A stretch of 64,000 bases of DNA, taken from contig JAGWYN010000012.1 of assembly GCA_018969295.1 (NCBI GenBank), positions 1-64,000 on the forward strand, given 5' to 3'. Of the stretch, positions 1 to 8,004 are shown piece by piece. Both the position numbers and the translations under genes were made by a program. Position 1 is the stretch's first letter; the number at the start of each line of letters is the position of its first letter. The notes under the pieces are model-generated. The model was given only the letters and a program-made list of their open reading frames with translations, was not told where the DNA came from and ran no database searches. This DNA is from Chloroflexota bacterium. Lineage in GTDB: Bacteria > Chloroflexota > Anaerolineae > Caldilineales > Caldilineaceae.

Positions 1-92
1 CGTCCATCGGCGAGCTGCTGCAAGAGCTCTGCGGGCAGCAGCCCTCCTTCGGTTTTCAGGCTGCTGAAGGGCACACGGGCGGTCGTCTGCAT
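1..92 (-). CDS. Partial CDS, N-terminus of an unidentified protein
   Basis: A minus-strand frame opens with ATG at 92 and stays open to the window edge; the rest lies outside. The visible N-terminus begins MQTTARVPFSSLKTEGG and continues with a Leu-rich stretch for about 30 residues. A GGGAGG Shine-Dalgarno-like sequence lies about 7 nt upstream of the ATG, which is the main support for a real start. The gene is divergent from the LacI-type regulator and shares its intergenic region, so it could be under the same operator. I do not recognise the family from 30 residues and assign no function. Confidence 0.5.
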   Translation of the reverse strand, partial: MQTTARVPFSSLKTEGGLLPAELLQQLADG

Positions 93-221
93 CGGGGGCC
101 TCCCTGGTCAGCGGGCTGCGGGCAGCAGCACAAAAATGGTGAGCATGTCTGCCGAGGATAGTACCACACTTGTCGGTGGAGGGCGAGCGCCATCGACGGA
201 AAATGGCTGGGTGTGGGGTGG

Positions 222-250
222 TTGACAGCGGGGTGCGTCGAGCGTAGAAT
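222..250 (+). promoter_or_regulatory. Sigma70-type promoter of the LacI-family gene
   Basis: TTGACA at 222-227 and TAGAAT at 245-250 are separated by exactly 17 nt, a near-consensus housekeeping promoter. It points to the LacI-family gene, and the predicted start of transcription (about 257) falls inside the palindromic operator. Confidence 0.75.
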
Positions 251-253
251 GGG

Positions 254-267
254 TTAAAACGTTTTAA
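254..267. promoter_or_regulatory. LacI-family operator palindrome
   Basis: TTAAAACGTTTTAA is a perfect 14-nt palindrome with the central CG typical of LacI/PurR-family operators. It starts 3 nt after the -10 box and covers the expected transcription start, so a bound repressor would block the promoter. Negative autoregulation is inferred; control of the divergent gene at 1-92 is possible. Confidence 0.7.
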
Positions 268-369
268 TCGCGTATTCAGGTGCTTCGTGCGTTTTTTAAC
301 TCAGCCGTCATGGCTGCGGCACCACCAGCGATGAACACCCTTCGTGTGAGCTCTTTTCAGGCCGGTGCT

Positions 370-1410
370 ATGGACCGCAAATCTCAGGTGACGATCGTCG
401 ATGTGGCACGGCACGCCCGGGTCTCGGCAGGGACAGTTTCCAATGTGTTGACGGGCAACCGACCTGTGGCTGCGTCCACGCGCAAACGTGTGCTGTGCGC
501 GGTCGAAGAACTCTGCTATCGCCCGAACTTGCTGGCCCGCAGCCTGGTCAACCGCAGCAGCAACACAATTGGTGTGGTGGCCTACGGGCTGGAGTACTAC
601 GGTCCTTTGCGTACGCTGGTCGGGATGGAGCAGCAGGCTGCCGAGCTGGGCTATTCGCTGCTGCTCGATCTGCTGCACCGCCCCGACGGCCAGGATGTGG
701 ATGCGGTGCTCGAAGGGATGCTGGCGCGCCAGGTCGATGGGATCATCTGGGCTGTGCATGAGGTGGGGGACAACCATGGCTGGGTCACGGAAGCGCGTCT
801 GCTGACGTTGCCGCCGATGCTTTTTTTGACGATGGAGCCGCGTGTGGGCACGACGATGGTGGCAACCGACAACCGGGCCGGCGCGCGGCTGGCTGTGCAG
901 CATCTGATCGACGCAGGCCGACGGACGATTGGGATCCTCTGTGGTCCGATGACGTGGTGGGAGGTGCGGGAGCGGCTGGCTGGCTGGCAAGATGCGCTCG
1001 ACTCGGCCGGGCTTGAAGCTTCTCCCGACCTGGTGGTCGAAGCCGACTGGAGCGCTGCGGGCGGGGAGAGAGCGGTGTTTCAGCTGCTGCAAAGACGCCC
1101 AGATCTCGACGCGATCTTTGCCTGCAACGACCCGATGGCGTTGGGGGTGCTGCATTGCTGCCACCGCCGCCACTGTTCGGTCCCGGGCGAGCTGTCGGTG
1201 GTGGGGTTCGACGACACGCCCGAATCGGCTTTTTTCTGGCCGCCGTTGACAACTGTGCACCAGCCGCTGGCCGAACTGGGGCGGGCTGCGGTCGACCAGC
1301 TGCACCGTCAGATCGAGCTGCGTCTTCAAGGAGAAGAGCCGGAGCCACCGACCGTGCAGTGGCTGTTTCCCAGTCTGAAGGTTCGCAAGAGCTGCGGTGC
1401 AGCGCTGTAG
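370..1410 (+). CDS. LacI-family transcriptional regulator
   Basis: A 346-aa DNA-binding repressor or activator of the LacI/GalR family. An N-terminal helix-turn-helix (residues about 5-55, including VTIVDVARHARVSAGTVSNVL and the hinge helix RPNLLARSL) is followed by a periplasmic-binding-protein-like effector domain with typical strands (TIGVVAYGL, AIFACNDPMALGVL, LSVVGFDDTPES). I chose ATG 370 because family members begin 3-6 residues before the HTH; earlier in-frame GTG 280, ATG 310 and ATG 331 would add an unusual tail. The operator at 254-267 suggests autoregulation. The effector cannot be read from sequence, but the neighbouring catabolic operons suggest a sugar-like or small-molecule inducer. 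The end of the gene converges with the SDR at 1438. Confidence 0.9.
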   Translation: MDRKSQVTIVDVARHARVSAGTVSNVLTGNRPVAASTRKRVLCAVEELCYRPNLLARSLVNRSSNTIGVVAYGLEYYGPLRTLVGMEQQAAELGYSLLLDLLHRPDGQDVDAVLEGMLARQVDGIIWAVHEVGDNHGWVTEARLLTLPPMLFLTMEPRVGTTMVATDNRAGARLAVQHLIDAGRRTIGILCGPMTWWEVRERLAGWQDALDSAGLEASPDLVVEADWSAAGGERAVFQLLQRRPDLDAIFACNDPMALGVLHCCHRRHCSVPGELSVVGFDDTPESAFFWPPLTTVHQPLAELGRAAVDQLHRQIELRLQGEEPEPPTVQWLFPSLKVRKSCGAAL

Positions 1411-1437
1411 CGCGTTTCTGTCGCTTCGGGCCTGGCT

Positions 1438-2202
1438 TCAGGCCTTGTAGAGCCCGGCCTGCTGCCCGCCGTCCACCACAAAGACCTGGCCGGTGACCAT
1501 GCGGGCGGCGTCGCTGGCCAGGTAGACGGCCAGGGCCGCGATCTCTTCCGGCTGGATCACCCCTGGCAGCGGCTGGGTTGCGGCCAGAAAGGCGTCGCGG
1601 TCGGCCGGCGGCACCCCGGCGGTGAGCGGGGTATCGACATAGCCGGGGCAGATGACGTTGCAGCGAATGTTTTCTGGGCCGTAGTCGAGCGCGATCGCGC
1701 GGGTCAGGTTGATCACCCCGGCTTTGGCTGTGGAATAGGCGGCTTTGTGTGCGGCGGCCCGCAGCCCAAAGGTGCCGGCGACGCTGAGGATCACGCCCCC
1801 CCTGCGCTGCTGCAGCAGCGGCACCGCCGCGCGCGCGGCGAGGAAGACGCTGCGCAGGTTGACCGCCAGACACTCGTCCCAGTCGGCTTCGGTGATGTCG
1901 GTGATGCGGCCAGAGGGGCTGAAGCCGGCGTTGTTGACCAGAATGTCCAGCCCGCCGAAGGTGCTGGCGGTGGCAGCGACCGCCTGGGCCACGTCGCTGC
2001 TGCGGCTGACATCGGCGGGAAGGGCCAGCGCCTGCCCCCCTGCGGCCTGGATTTCGGCGACGACCGCTGCGAGGGGGGCGGGGCGGCGTCCGACCAGAGC
2101 GACCGCTGCGCCGGCAGCGGCCAACCCCAGCGCAATTGCCCGGCCAATGCCGCTGCCGCCGCCGGTGACAAGGCCGACTTTGCCTGGCAAGGTGGTGTGC
2201 AT
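1438..2202 (-). CDS. SDR-family oxidoreductase (FabG-like)
   Basis: A 254-aa classical short-chain dehydrogenase/reductase, cytosolic. The Rossmann motif TGGGSGIG lies at residues 13-20, followed by the NNAG structural motif near residue 90 and the catalytic YSTAK (YxxxK) near residue 155. Family knowledge: NAD(P)-dependent oxidation or reduction of an alcohol or ketone. It is the last gene of a minus-strand run behind the aldehyde dehydrogenase (19-nt gap), so it probably belongs to the same catabolic operon as the transporter. A short GGCCTG-GCTT-CAGGCC hairpin at 1429-1444 overlaps its stop codon and may act as a weak terminator between the convergent genes. Substrate unknown. Confidence 0.88.
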   Translation of the reverse strand: MHTTLPGKVGLVTGGGSGIGRAIALGLAAAGAAVALVGRRPAPLAAVVAEIQAAGGQALALPADVSRSSDVAQAVAATASTFGGLDILVNNAGFSPSGRITDITEADWDECLAVNLRSVFLAARAAVPLLQQRRGGVILSVAGTFGLRAAAHKAAYSTAKAGVINLTRAIALDYGPENIRCNVICPGYVDTPLTAGVPPADRDAFLAATQPLPGVIQPEEIAALAVYLASDAARMVTGQVFVVDGGQQAGLYKA

Positions 2203-2221
2203 GGTCTGTTTTCTCCTTTGG

Positions 2222-3721
2222 TTATTCGATTTTGACCCAGACCGATTTGAGCTCGGTGTAGGCTTCCATGACTGGGCGGCCGAGCTCGCGGCCCAGCCCG
2301 CTCTCGCCCATGCCGCCGAAGGGCACGGCCGGGTCGAACCAGTCGTAGGTGTTCACCCAGACGACCCCTGCCTTGAGCTGGGCTGCCATCCGGTGTGCCC
2401 GGCCCAGGTTCTGGGTCCAGACCCCGGCGGCCAGCCCGTAGGGCAGGGCATTGGCCCGGGCCAGCACCTCTTCTTCGTCTTTAAAGCGGAAGACCGACAG
2501 CACAGGGCCAAAAATTTCCTGGCTGGCCACGGCACTCTCGTCCCCCAGCCCGGCAAAGATGGTGGGCTCGACAAAATAGCCTTGGCTCAGCCGTCCGCCG
2601 AGCCGGTGCCCGCCGACGATGAGGTCGCCTCCAGCACGGCTGCCCTCGGCGATAAATCCCAGCACCCGGTCCAGTTGGGAGGCCGAGATGAGCGGCCCGA
2701 GATCGCTGGCCGCTTCGAGTCCAGGGCCTACGGTGAGCTGGCCTGCCAGCGCAGCCAGGCGGTCGACCACTGCGTCGTGGATTCCGGCCTGGAGGAAGAG
2801 ACGCGAGCCTGCCACACAGTTCTGCCCGCTGTTGGCGAAGATGGCCCACAGCGCCGCCTGGGCTGCTGCATCGAGATCCCCGGTGTCGTCGAAAAGGATC
2901 AGGGGCGATTTGCCCCCCAGTTCGAGCGAAACCCGTTTCAGGTGGGTGGCTGCCGCGCGTTGGATGGCGCGGCCAACTTCGGTGGAGCCGGTGAAGGCGA
3001 TCTTGGCGACCCCCGGGTGTTGGCTGAGCGCCGCGCCGGCGGTCTGGCCCAAGCCGGTCACGACGTTGAGGACACCGGCTGGGATCCCGGCTTCCAGCGC
3101 CAGTTCACCCAGCCACAGCGCTGTCAGCGGGGTCTGCTCGGCTGGTTTGAGCACGAGCGTGTTGCCGGCGGCCAGGGCCGGCCCGATCTTTTGTGTTGCC
3201 ATCACCAGCGAATAATTCCACGGCGTGATGGCAGCGCAGACCCCGACCGGCTCGCGGCGGCTGTAGACGTGGAAGCCGGGCGAAGAGACGGCGTAGGTCT
3301 CGCCGGTCAGCTTGGTCGGCCAGCCGGCGTAGTAGCGCATCTGCCCGATCGCCACCTGGGTTTCGACGTTGTAGGCAACGCGCAGCGGTTTGCCGTTGTC
3401 GAGGCTTTCCAGCTGGGCCAGCGCTTCCCTGTCTCTCTCCATCAGGTCGGCGAAGCGATGCAGCAGCCGTTCGCGCGCGGCGGGCAGCAGTGCGGCCCAG
3501 CGCGGCTGTGCCCGCTGCGCTGCGGCGACGGCGGTGTCGATATCGGCGGCGTCGCCCGCGGAGACGTGACATAAAATTTGGCCGGTCGCTGGGTTGAGTG
3601 TGGCCAAGGTGGCGCGTGCTGGCACCGGTTGGCCGTCGATCCAGAGGCCGTGCTGGCGCTGCAAGAACTGGGTGACTGCGGGCAAGAGGGGAGCGGGTTC
3701 AGCGGAGATCGGAGTTGACAT
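2222..3721 (-). CDS. Aldehyde dehydrogenase (NAD(P)-dependent)
   Basis: A 499-aa ALDH-superfamily enzyme that oxidises an aldehyde to the acid. The general-base glutamate is in ELGGKSP (about residue 264), the nucleophilic cysteine in NSGQNCVAGSR (about residue 301), and the C-terminal PFGGMGESGLGRELG motif is intact; length is normal for betaine/4-aminobutyraldehyde-type ALDHs. The reading frame is open for another 115 codons upstream, but that part overlaps the amidohydrolase gene and has no ALDH character, so I use ATG 3721, giving a 23-nt overlap with the upstream stop. Its place between an amidohydrolase and an SDR suggests it removes an aldehyde made by the SDRs. Exact substrate unknown. 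Confidence 0.92.
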   Translation of the reverse strand: MSTPISAEPAPLLPAVTQFLQRQHGLWIDGQPVPARATLATLNPATGQILCHVSAGDAADIDTAVAAAQRAQPRWAALLPAARERLLHRFADLMERDREALAQLESLDNGKPLRVAYNVETQVAIGQMRYYAGWPTKLTGETYAVSSPGFHVYSRREPVGVCAAITPWNYSLVMATQKIGPALAAGNTLVLKPAEQTPLTALWLGELALEAGIPAGVLNVVTGLGQTAGAALSQHPGVAKIAFTGSTEVGRAIQRAAATHLKRVSLELGGKSPLILFDDTGDLDAAAQAALWAIFANSGQNCVAGSRLFLQAGIHDAVVDRLAALAGQLTVGPGLEAASDLGPLISASQLDRVLGFIAEGSRAGGDLIVGGHRLGGRLSQGYFVEPTIFAGLGDESAVASQEIFGPVLSVFRFKDEEEVLARANALPYGLAAGVWTQNLGRAHRMAAQLKAGVVWVNTYDWFDPAVPFGGMGESGLGRELGRPVMEAYTELKSVWVKIE

Positions 3722-5234
3722 CGTTTTCACGGTCCCATGTGCTGTAGAAATGGCGGATGGCCGGGGCCAGGTGGGCGATTTCGGCCTGGAGGCGAGCGGT
3801 TTTTGGGGGGGGCTGGGTGGCCAGGAGGTCGTGCAGGTTATTTTTGAGTGCTGTCTCGTCGAGGGTGGTGGCGTGTCCGTCGCGCACCACCCAGCGGCCG
3901 GCCGCCAGCACATGCAGGACGTGGGTGCGGCTGGCGCGGCGCAGCAGCAGGTCGAGGGGGTTGGCGTTTGGGGCGGCCCAGATTCCTTCGACTGCGCGCC
4001 AGTCGAGCAGCACCAGATCGGCGAGTGCGCCGGGGTGGAGGTGGCCGAGAGGGACTTCTGGGCCAAAGGTTACGGCTGCACCGCCGGCGAGTCCCATCTG
4101 GAGGATGGCGGAGGCTGGGACGGTCGGGGAGCTGGCGCCGGGGCGGTTGGCGAGGGTCCAGGCCAGCCGGAGTTCGCGCAGATAATCCTGGTCGTCGTCG
4201 AGCGTATAGCCGTCCATGCCGATGCCGAGCGGGAGGCCGGCGGCGAGGTAGGCTGCGATCGGTGCCACCCCGCTGCGCAGGCGGAGGTTGCTGCTCGGGT
4301 TGTGGGCGACGGCGGTTTTGGCGGCGCGCAGCCGTTCCACGTCGTCGGGGTCGCTCCAGACCATGTGGGCCAGGGTCAGCCAGGGGCCCAGCAGCCCGAG
4401 CGAATCCAGGTGTGCGACGAAGGAGCTTCCCCAGCGGCGTCGGGCATAGAGGGCCTGGTAGCGGGTTTCGAGCAGGTGGATCTGGACGCGTGTACGGCGT
4501 GGCACGGCCCAGTCGCGGGCGGCCAGCATCAGCTCGTCGCTGCACCAGGGGCCGCCGGCGGGGGAGATCTGGATATGGACGGTGTGGTGGAGGGGGTCGT
4601 GGAAGCGGTTGTAGAGCTGTGTGCAGAGTGTGAAATAGTCCTCCCGGCTGAGTGGGGGGGGCTGCATCCAGCTTTCTGCGATCGGGCGCAGGGAGGGGGG
4701 CAGGCTGGCCAGGAACTCGGCCTGGCCGGTGTAGATCAACGAATTCTGGTCCACGTAGGGGGGGTGGAAGGCGACGCGGATTCCGGCGTCGCGATAGCCT
4801 GCCAGGGTGGGTTCACATTCGGCGGGCAAATTGGCCCAGGTTGCTGGGTTGTGGCTGTGTGCTGTGGCGGTGACGCCGCTGCGCAGGAGGAGCACGCCTT
4901 CGAGCTGGGCAAGAAGGCGGGGGTCCAGGGTGGGCAGGGTGGCGAGCCCGAGCAGCCAGATTTCGAGCAGGTCGTCGGGCACGCCGAGGGCTACGCCGCT
5001 CAGCCCGCGGCCGTGGTCGTGGCTGTTGACCAGGCCGGGCATCAGGAGCAGGTGGGCGCCGCCGACCTGGGGGGCGGCCGGGTAGCGGGCGGTCAGCTCG
5101 TGGTAGGCGCCTGCGTCGGCGATCCGGCCTTCTTGGACATAGAGGGCGTAGTTGGAGCGGACCGGTTCGGTGGCTGCGGTCAGCGCCAGGCCGGCCCAGA
5201 CGATCTGGCCGGGAGGGGTGTCAGCGTTGTGCAT
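3699..5234 (-). CDS. Amidohydrolase (TrzN/AtzA/guanine-deaminase-like superfamily)
   Basis: A 511-aa metal-dependent hydrolase of the amidohydrolase superfamily. The first metal-binding HxH is in LVNSHDHGRG (about residue 70). Further ligand regions are IHLLETRYQ, LAHMVWSD and the characteristic HNPSSNLRLRSGVAP, followed by a GIGMDGYTLDDDQD segment with the late Asp. The pattern is that of chlorohydrolase/aminohydrolase members that deaminate or hydrolyse cyclic amidines and s-triazines. Start ATG 5234 overlaps the end of the upstream SDR by 14 nt, and its own end overlaps the ALDH start, a tightly coupled operon. Together with the nearby creatininase, amidase, RidA and M20 genes it points to a nitrogen-containing, possibly cyclic, substrate. 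Confidence 0.85.
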   Translation of the reverse strand: MHNADTPPGQIVWAGLALTAATEPVRSNYALYVQEGRIADAGAYHELTARYPAAPQVGGAHLLLMPGLVNSHDHGRGLSGVALGVPDDLLEIWLLGLATLPTLDPRLLAQLEGVLLLRSGVTATAHSHNPATWANLPAECEPTLAGYRDAGIRVAFHPPYVDQNSLIYTGQAEFLASLPPSLRPIAESWMQPPPLSREDYFTLCTQLYNRFHDPLHHTVHIQISPAGGPWCSDELMLAARDWAVPRRTRVQIHLLETRYQALYARRRWGSSFVAHLDSLGLLGPWLTLAHMVWSDPDDVERLRAAKTAVAHNPSSNLRLRSGVAPIAAYLAAGLPLGIGMDGYTLDDDQDYLRELRLAWTLANRPGASSPTVPASAILQMGLAGGAAVTFGPEVPLGHLHPGALADLVLLDWRAVEGIWAAPNANPLDLLLRRASRTHVLHVLAAGRWVVRDGHATTLDETALKNNLHDLLATQPPPKTARLQAEIAHLAPAIRHFYSTWDRENDVNSDLR

Positions 5235-6009
5235 CGCTTGGTTTGTCCCAGGCGAAGGTGCCGCCGCCGTCGATGAAGAGCAGTTCGCCGTTGACGTAGG
5301 CGGCGTCGTTGGAGGCCAGGAAAGCGACGGCACCGGCGACATCTTCGGGGGTTCCGTAGCGGCGCTGGGGGATCCGGCGCAGCCAGCCGCCGGACAATTC
5401 TGGGCTTTCGAGGGAGCGGCGGGTCATTTCGGTGGCGATGATGCCGGGAGCGACTGCGTTGACGCGGATCTGGTGCATGCCCAGCTCCATGGCCAGCGAG
5501 CGGGTGAGGCCGACCACGCCCATTTTGGCGGCTGCGTAGTGGGAAGAATCGGTGAAAGCGGTGATGCCGCTGATCGAGGCCAGGTTGACGATGGCGCCGG
5601 GGCTTTTTTGGCTGAGCCAGTGGCGCACCACCACCTGGCTGACCAGAAAGACGCTGGTCAGGTCGACCTCGATCATGCGTCGCCATTCGGCGTCGGTCAT
5701 CAGCTCGAAGCGGGCATTGCCGAAGATGCCGGCGTTGTTGATCAGGATATCGACCTGGTGGAAGCGGGCCAGGGTGGCGGCGAGCAGGGCCTCGACGGCG
5801 GAGCGGTCGGTGACATCGACCGGCAGGGGCAGGGTGGGGGAACCGCTGCTTTGGGCGACTTCAGCGGCGGCGGTGGTTGCGGCATTCAGGTTGAGGTCAG
5901 CGAGGACGACGGCGCAGCCTTCGCTGGCCAGCCGTCGGGCGATGGCCAGCCCGATGCCCTGGGCTGCGCCGGTGACGACAGCGACCTGGCCGCTCATGCG
6001 TTGAGACAT
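5221..6009 (-). CDS. SDR-family oxidoreductase (second copy in operon)
   Basis: A 262-aa classical SDR with cofactor motif TGAAQGIG (residues 13-20), NNAG near residue 92 and catalytic YAAAK near residue 160. Asp in VVLADLNL after strand 2 favours NAD(H) over NADP(H) (inference). The ATG at 6009 directly abuts the permease stop; an alternative ATG four codons later is possible. It differs clearly from the SDR at 1438-2202, so the operon may carry two successive alcohol oxidation steps. Substrate not predictable. Confidence 0.88.
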   Translation of the reverse strand: MSQRMSGQVAVVTGAAQGIGLAIARRLASEGCAVVLADLNLNAATTAAAEVAQSSGSPTLPLPVDVTDRSAVEALLAATLARFHQVDILINNAGIFGNARFELMTDAEWRRMIEVDLTSVFLVSQVVVRHWLSQKSPGAIVNLASISGITAFTDSSHYAAAKMGVVGLTRSLAMELGMHQIRVNAVAPGIIATEMTRRSLESPELSGGWLRRIPQRRYGTPEDVAGAVAFLASNDAAYVNGELLFIDGGGTFAWDKPSDAQR

Positions 6010-7011
6010 TTAGGACTCCCTCAGACGTGGGTCAAGAAAATGGTAGAAGATATCGACGGCCAGGTTGGCCGTGACATAGAAAAAGGCGACGAAGATCACG
6101 GTGCCCTGGACGACGGCGTAGTCTCGGCGCAGAATTCCGTCGAGCAGCATCCGTCCCATGCCGGGCCAGGAAAAGACCAGCTCGGTGATCACGGCGCCGC
6201 CGAGCAGCGCGCCGAACTGCAGGCCCAGCAGGGTAATCACCGGGAGCATGGCATTGCGCAGGGCATGGCCCCAGAGCACGCGGGGTTCGGGCAGCCCGCG
6301 CGAGCGGGCGGAGCGCACATATTCGCGGTGCAGGACTTCGAGCATCGAGGAGCGGGTCATGCGCATGACAAAGCCGGAGGTGGTCAGCCCGATGGCCAGG
6401 GCGGGCAGGGCAATGTGGTGCAGCGCGCTGGCCAGCCCAGCCCAGTTGCCTGTGAGCAGCTGGTCGAGAAAGATAAAATTGGTGATTGTGGTGTAGTCGA
6501 CGCCGACGCCGATGCGGCCGCCGACGGGGAACCAGCGCAGCTGCACCGCAAAGATAAAAATGAGCATGATGGCGATCCAGAACCATGGGATCGACAGTCC
6601 CAGCACGGCCAGCCCGCGCGCGGCAAAGTCGACAGAGCGGCGGCGGGTGGTGGCGGAGAGCACCCCGGCGGTCACCCCGATGACGGTGGCGATGAGCATC
6701 GAAAAAAGGGCCAGCTCGATGGTGGGGGGCATTTTTTGGGCGAGCAGGGCAGAGACAGGCATCCCCGAGGCCATCGAAACCCCCATGCTGCCGGTGACCA
6801 GGTTGCCCAGGAACGCCAGGTACTGCTGCCAGAGGGGCTGGTCCAGCCCCCATTCGGCGCGGATCCGGTCGATCTGCGCCTGGTCGACGATCAGATTGGC
6901 GACCTGGCCCATCGGGTCGCCGGGGGTGAGGCGCAGCACCAGAAAGGTCAACGAGGCGACCGCCCACAGGACGACCGGCAGCCAGAGCAGGCGGGAAATC
7001 AGATAGCGCAT
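6010..7011 (-). CDS. ABC transporter permease, DppB/OppB type
   Basis: A 333-aa inner-membrane permease of the dipeptide/oligopeptide/nickel family. The start MRYLISRLLWLPVVLWAVASLTF is the usual first membrane helix. An LRLTPGDP motif, a periplasmic loop and the EAA-type cytoplasmic signature (EYVRSARSRGLPEPRVLWGHALRNAMLPVITLLG region) are present, and it ends with LDPRLRE. The start codon lies 4 nt after the preceding permease stop and its stop abuts the SDR start. The usual order is DppB then DppC; here the B-type gene comes second. No ATPase gene is in the operon, so the pair must use subunits encoded elsewhere. Confidence 0.92.
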   Translation of the reverse strand: MRYLISRLLWLPVVLWAVASLTFLVLRLTPGDPMGQVANLIVDQAQIDRIRAEWGLDQPLWQQYLAFLGNLVTGSMGVSMASGMPVSALLAQKMPPTIELALFSMLIATVIGVTAGVLSATTRRRSVDFAARGLAVLGLSIPWFWIAIMLIFIFAVQLRWFPVGGRIGVGVDYTTITNFIFLDQLLTGNWAGLASALHHIALPALAIGLTTSGFVMRMTRSSMLEVLHREYVRSARSRGLPEPRVLWGHALRNAMLPVITLLGLQFGALLGGAVITELVFSWPGMGRMLLDGILRRDYAVVQGTVIFVAFFYVTANLAVDIFYHFLDPRLRES

Positions 7012-7015
7012 AGGG

Positions 7016-7909
7016 TCACCGGTTGCGCAGTGTAGGGTCCAGACGGTCGCGCAGGCCGTCGCCCAGAAAATTGACAGCGAGCACGGTCAGGGTGATGGCC
7101 AGACCTGGGAAAAAGGGTACCCAGAGCGCATCGTAGATCAGGCGTTGTCCTTCGCTGACCATCAGCCCCCAGTCTGGGGTTGGCGGCTCGACCCCGAGCC
7201 CCAGAAAACTCAGGGCAGATGCGAAGGCGACGGCGATGGCCAGCATTGCGGTGGCCTGGACGATGATCGGCGGCAGCAGGTTGGGGAGCAGATGGCGCCA
7301 GATGATCTGGGGGCCGGTGGCGCCGATGGCGTGTGAGGCGACCACGAACTGTTCGAGGGTGAGGCTCAGCGCCAGCGCGCGCGCAAGGCGGGCAAAGGTT
7401 GGGACCAACGAGAATGTGACGGCGACGATGGCGTTGGGGACCCCTGTGCCCAGCGCAGCGACGATCAGAATGGCGAGCAGCACGGCTGGGAAGCTCAACA
7501 TCACGTCGATCAGCCGCATCAGCAGGTTGTCGACCTGGCCGCCCAGGTAGCCGGCCAGCGTGCCGATGGCGGTGCCAGCCACGGCGGCGGCCAGCACCGA
7601 GAGGAAGCTGGTCAGCAGCACAGGGCGCCCGCCGTACAAAACACGGGTCAGCAGGTCCCGGCCAAACTCATCGGTGCCGAACAGATGGGGCCAAGAGGGG
7701 GCCTGCAGCCGCTGTGGAATGTCGATCTGGATCGGATCGTAGGGAGAAAACAGCGGGGCGGCGACGCTGCAAAGAAGCACGAAGAGCAGAAAGAGCCCGC
7801 CGACGGTGGCGGCCAGATGGCGGTCCACCAGCGTTTTCCAGCGCTGGGCCTGGCGGGTGACCGCAGGGATGTGCCCTGCATCTGTGCGAGAAAGTCTGAC
7901 CGTGGCCAT
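7016..7909 (-). CDS. ABC transporter permease, DppC/OppC type
   Basis: A 297-aa inner-membrane permease with the OppC_N-like N-terminal segment and the diagnostic sequence HLFGTDEFGRDLLTRVLYGGR. An EAA loop (FVVASHAIGATGPQIIWRHLLPN region) docks the ATPase, and the tail is NFLGDGLRDRLDPTLRNR. It forms the heterodimeric channel with the DppB-type protein encoded immediately downstream. It is separated from the solute-binding protein gene by a 95-nt spacer with strong inverted repeats, probably an expression-balancing element. Confidence 0.92.
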   Translation of the reverse strand: MATVRLSRTDAGHIPAVTRQAQRWKTLVDRHLAATVGGLFLLFVLLCSVAAPLFSPYDPIQIDIPQRLQAPSWPHLFGTDEFGRDLLTRVLYGGRPVLLTSFLSVLAAAVAGTAIGTLAGYLGGQVDNLLMRLIDVMLSFPAVLLAILIVAALGTGVPNAIVAVTFSLVPTFARLARALALSLTLEQFVVASHAIGATGPQIIWRHLLPNLLPPIIVQATAMLAIAVAFASALSFLGLGVEPPTPDWGLMVSEGQRLIYDALWVPFFPGLAITLTVLAVNFLGDGLRDRLDPTLRNR

Positions 7910-7939
7910 CGATCCTCCGTGAGAGGCGAAAGAGTTGCC

Positions 7940-7990
7940 GGCAGCCAGCCTCTCTGGCTGCCCCCTGGAACCCAGAAGGCAGCCAGAGAG
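7940..7990 (-). repeat. Overlapping alternative hairpins in the binding-protein/permease spacer
   Basis: Three copies of a GCAGCCAG-type arm occur in alternating orientation. GGCAGCCAG (7940-7948) can pair with CTGGCTGCC (7954-7962). The longer CTCTCTGGCTGCC (7950-7962) can instead pair perfectly over 13 bp with GGCAGCCAGAGAG (7978-7990). The two stems are mutually exclusive. There is no T-tract. In binding-protein operons such spacers commonly stabilise the upstream mRNA so that more binding protein than permease is made; that role is inferred here. Confidence 0.7.
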
Positions 7991-8004
7991 ACCGGTGGAG
8001 CAGT

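Noticed and set aside
280..369. GTG 280 as start of the LacI-family protein
   Set aside because: It would add 30 residues before the HTH; the family begins just before it, and no ribosome site supports the GTG.
2222..4066. A longer aldehyde dehydrogenase beginning near 4066
   Set aside because: The extra 115 residues are rich in Ser/Pro/Thr with no ALDH similarity and lie wholly inside the amidohydrolase gene.
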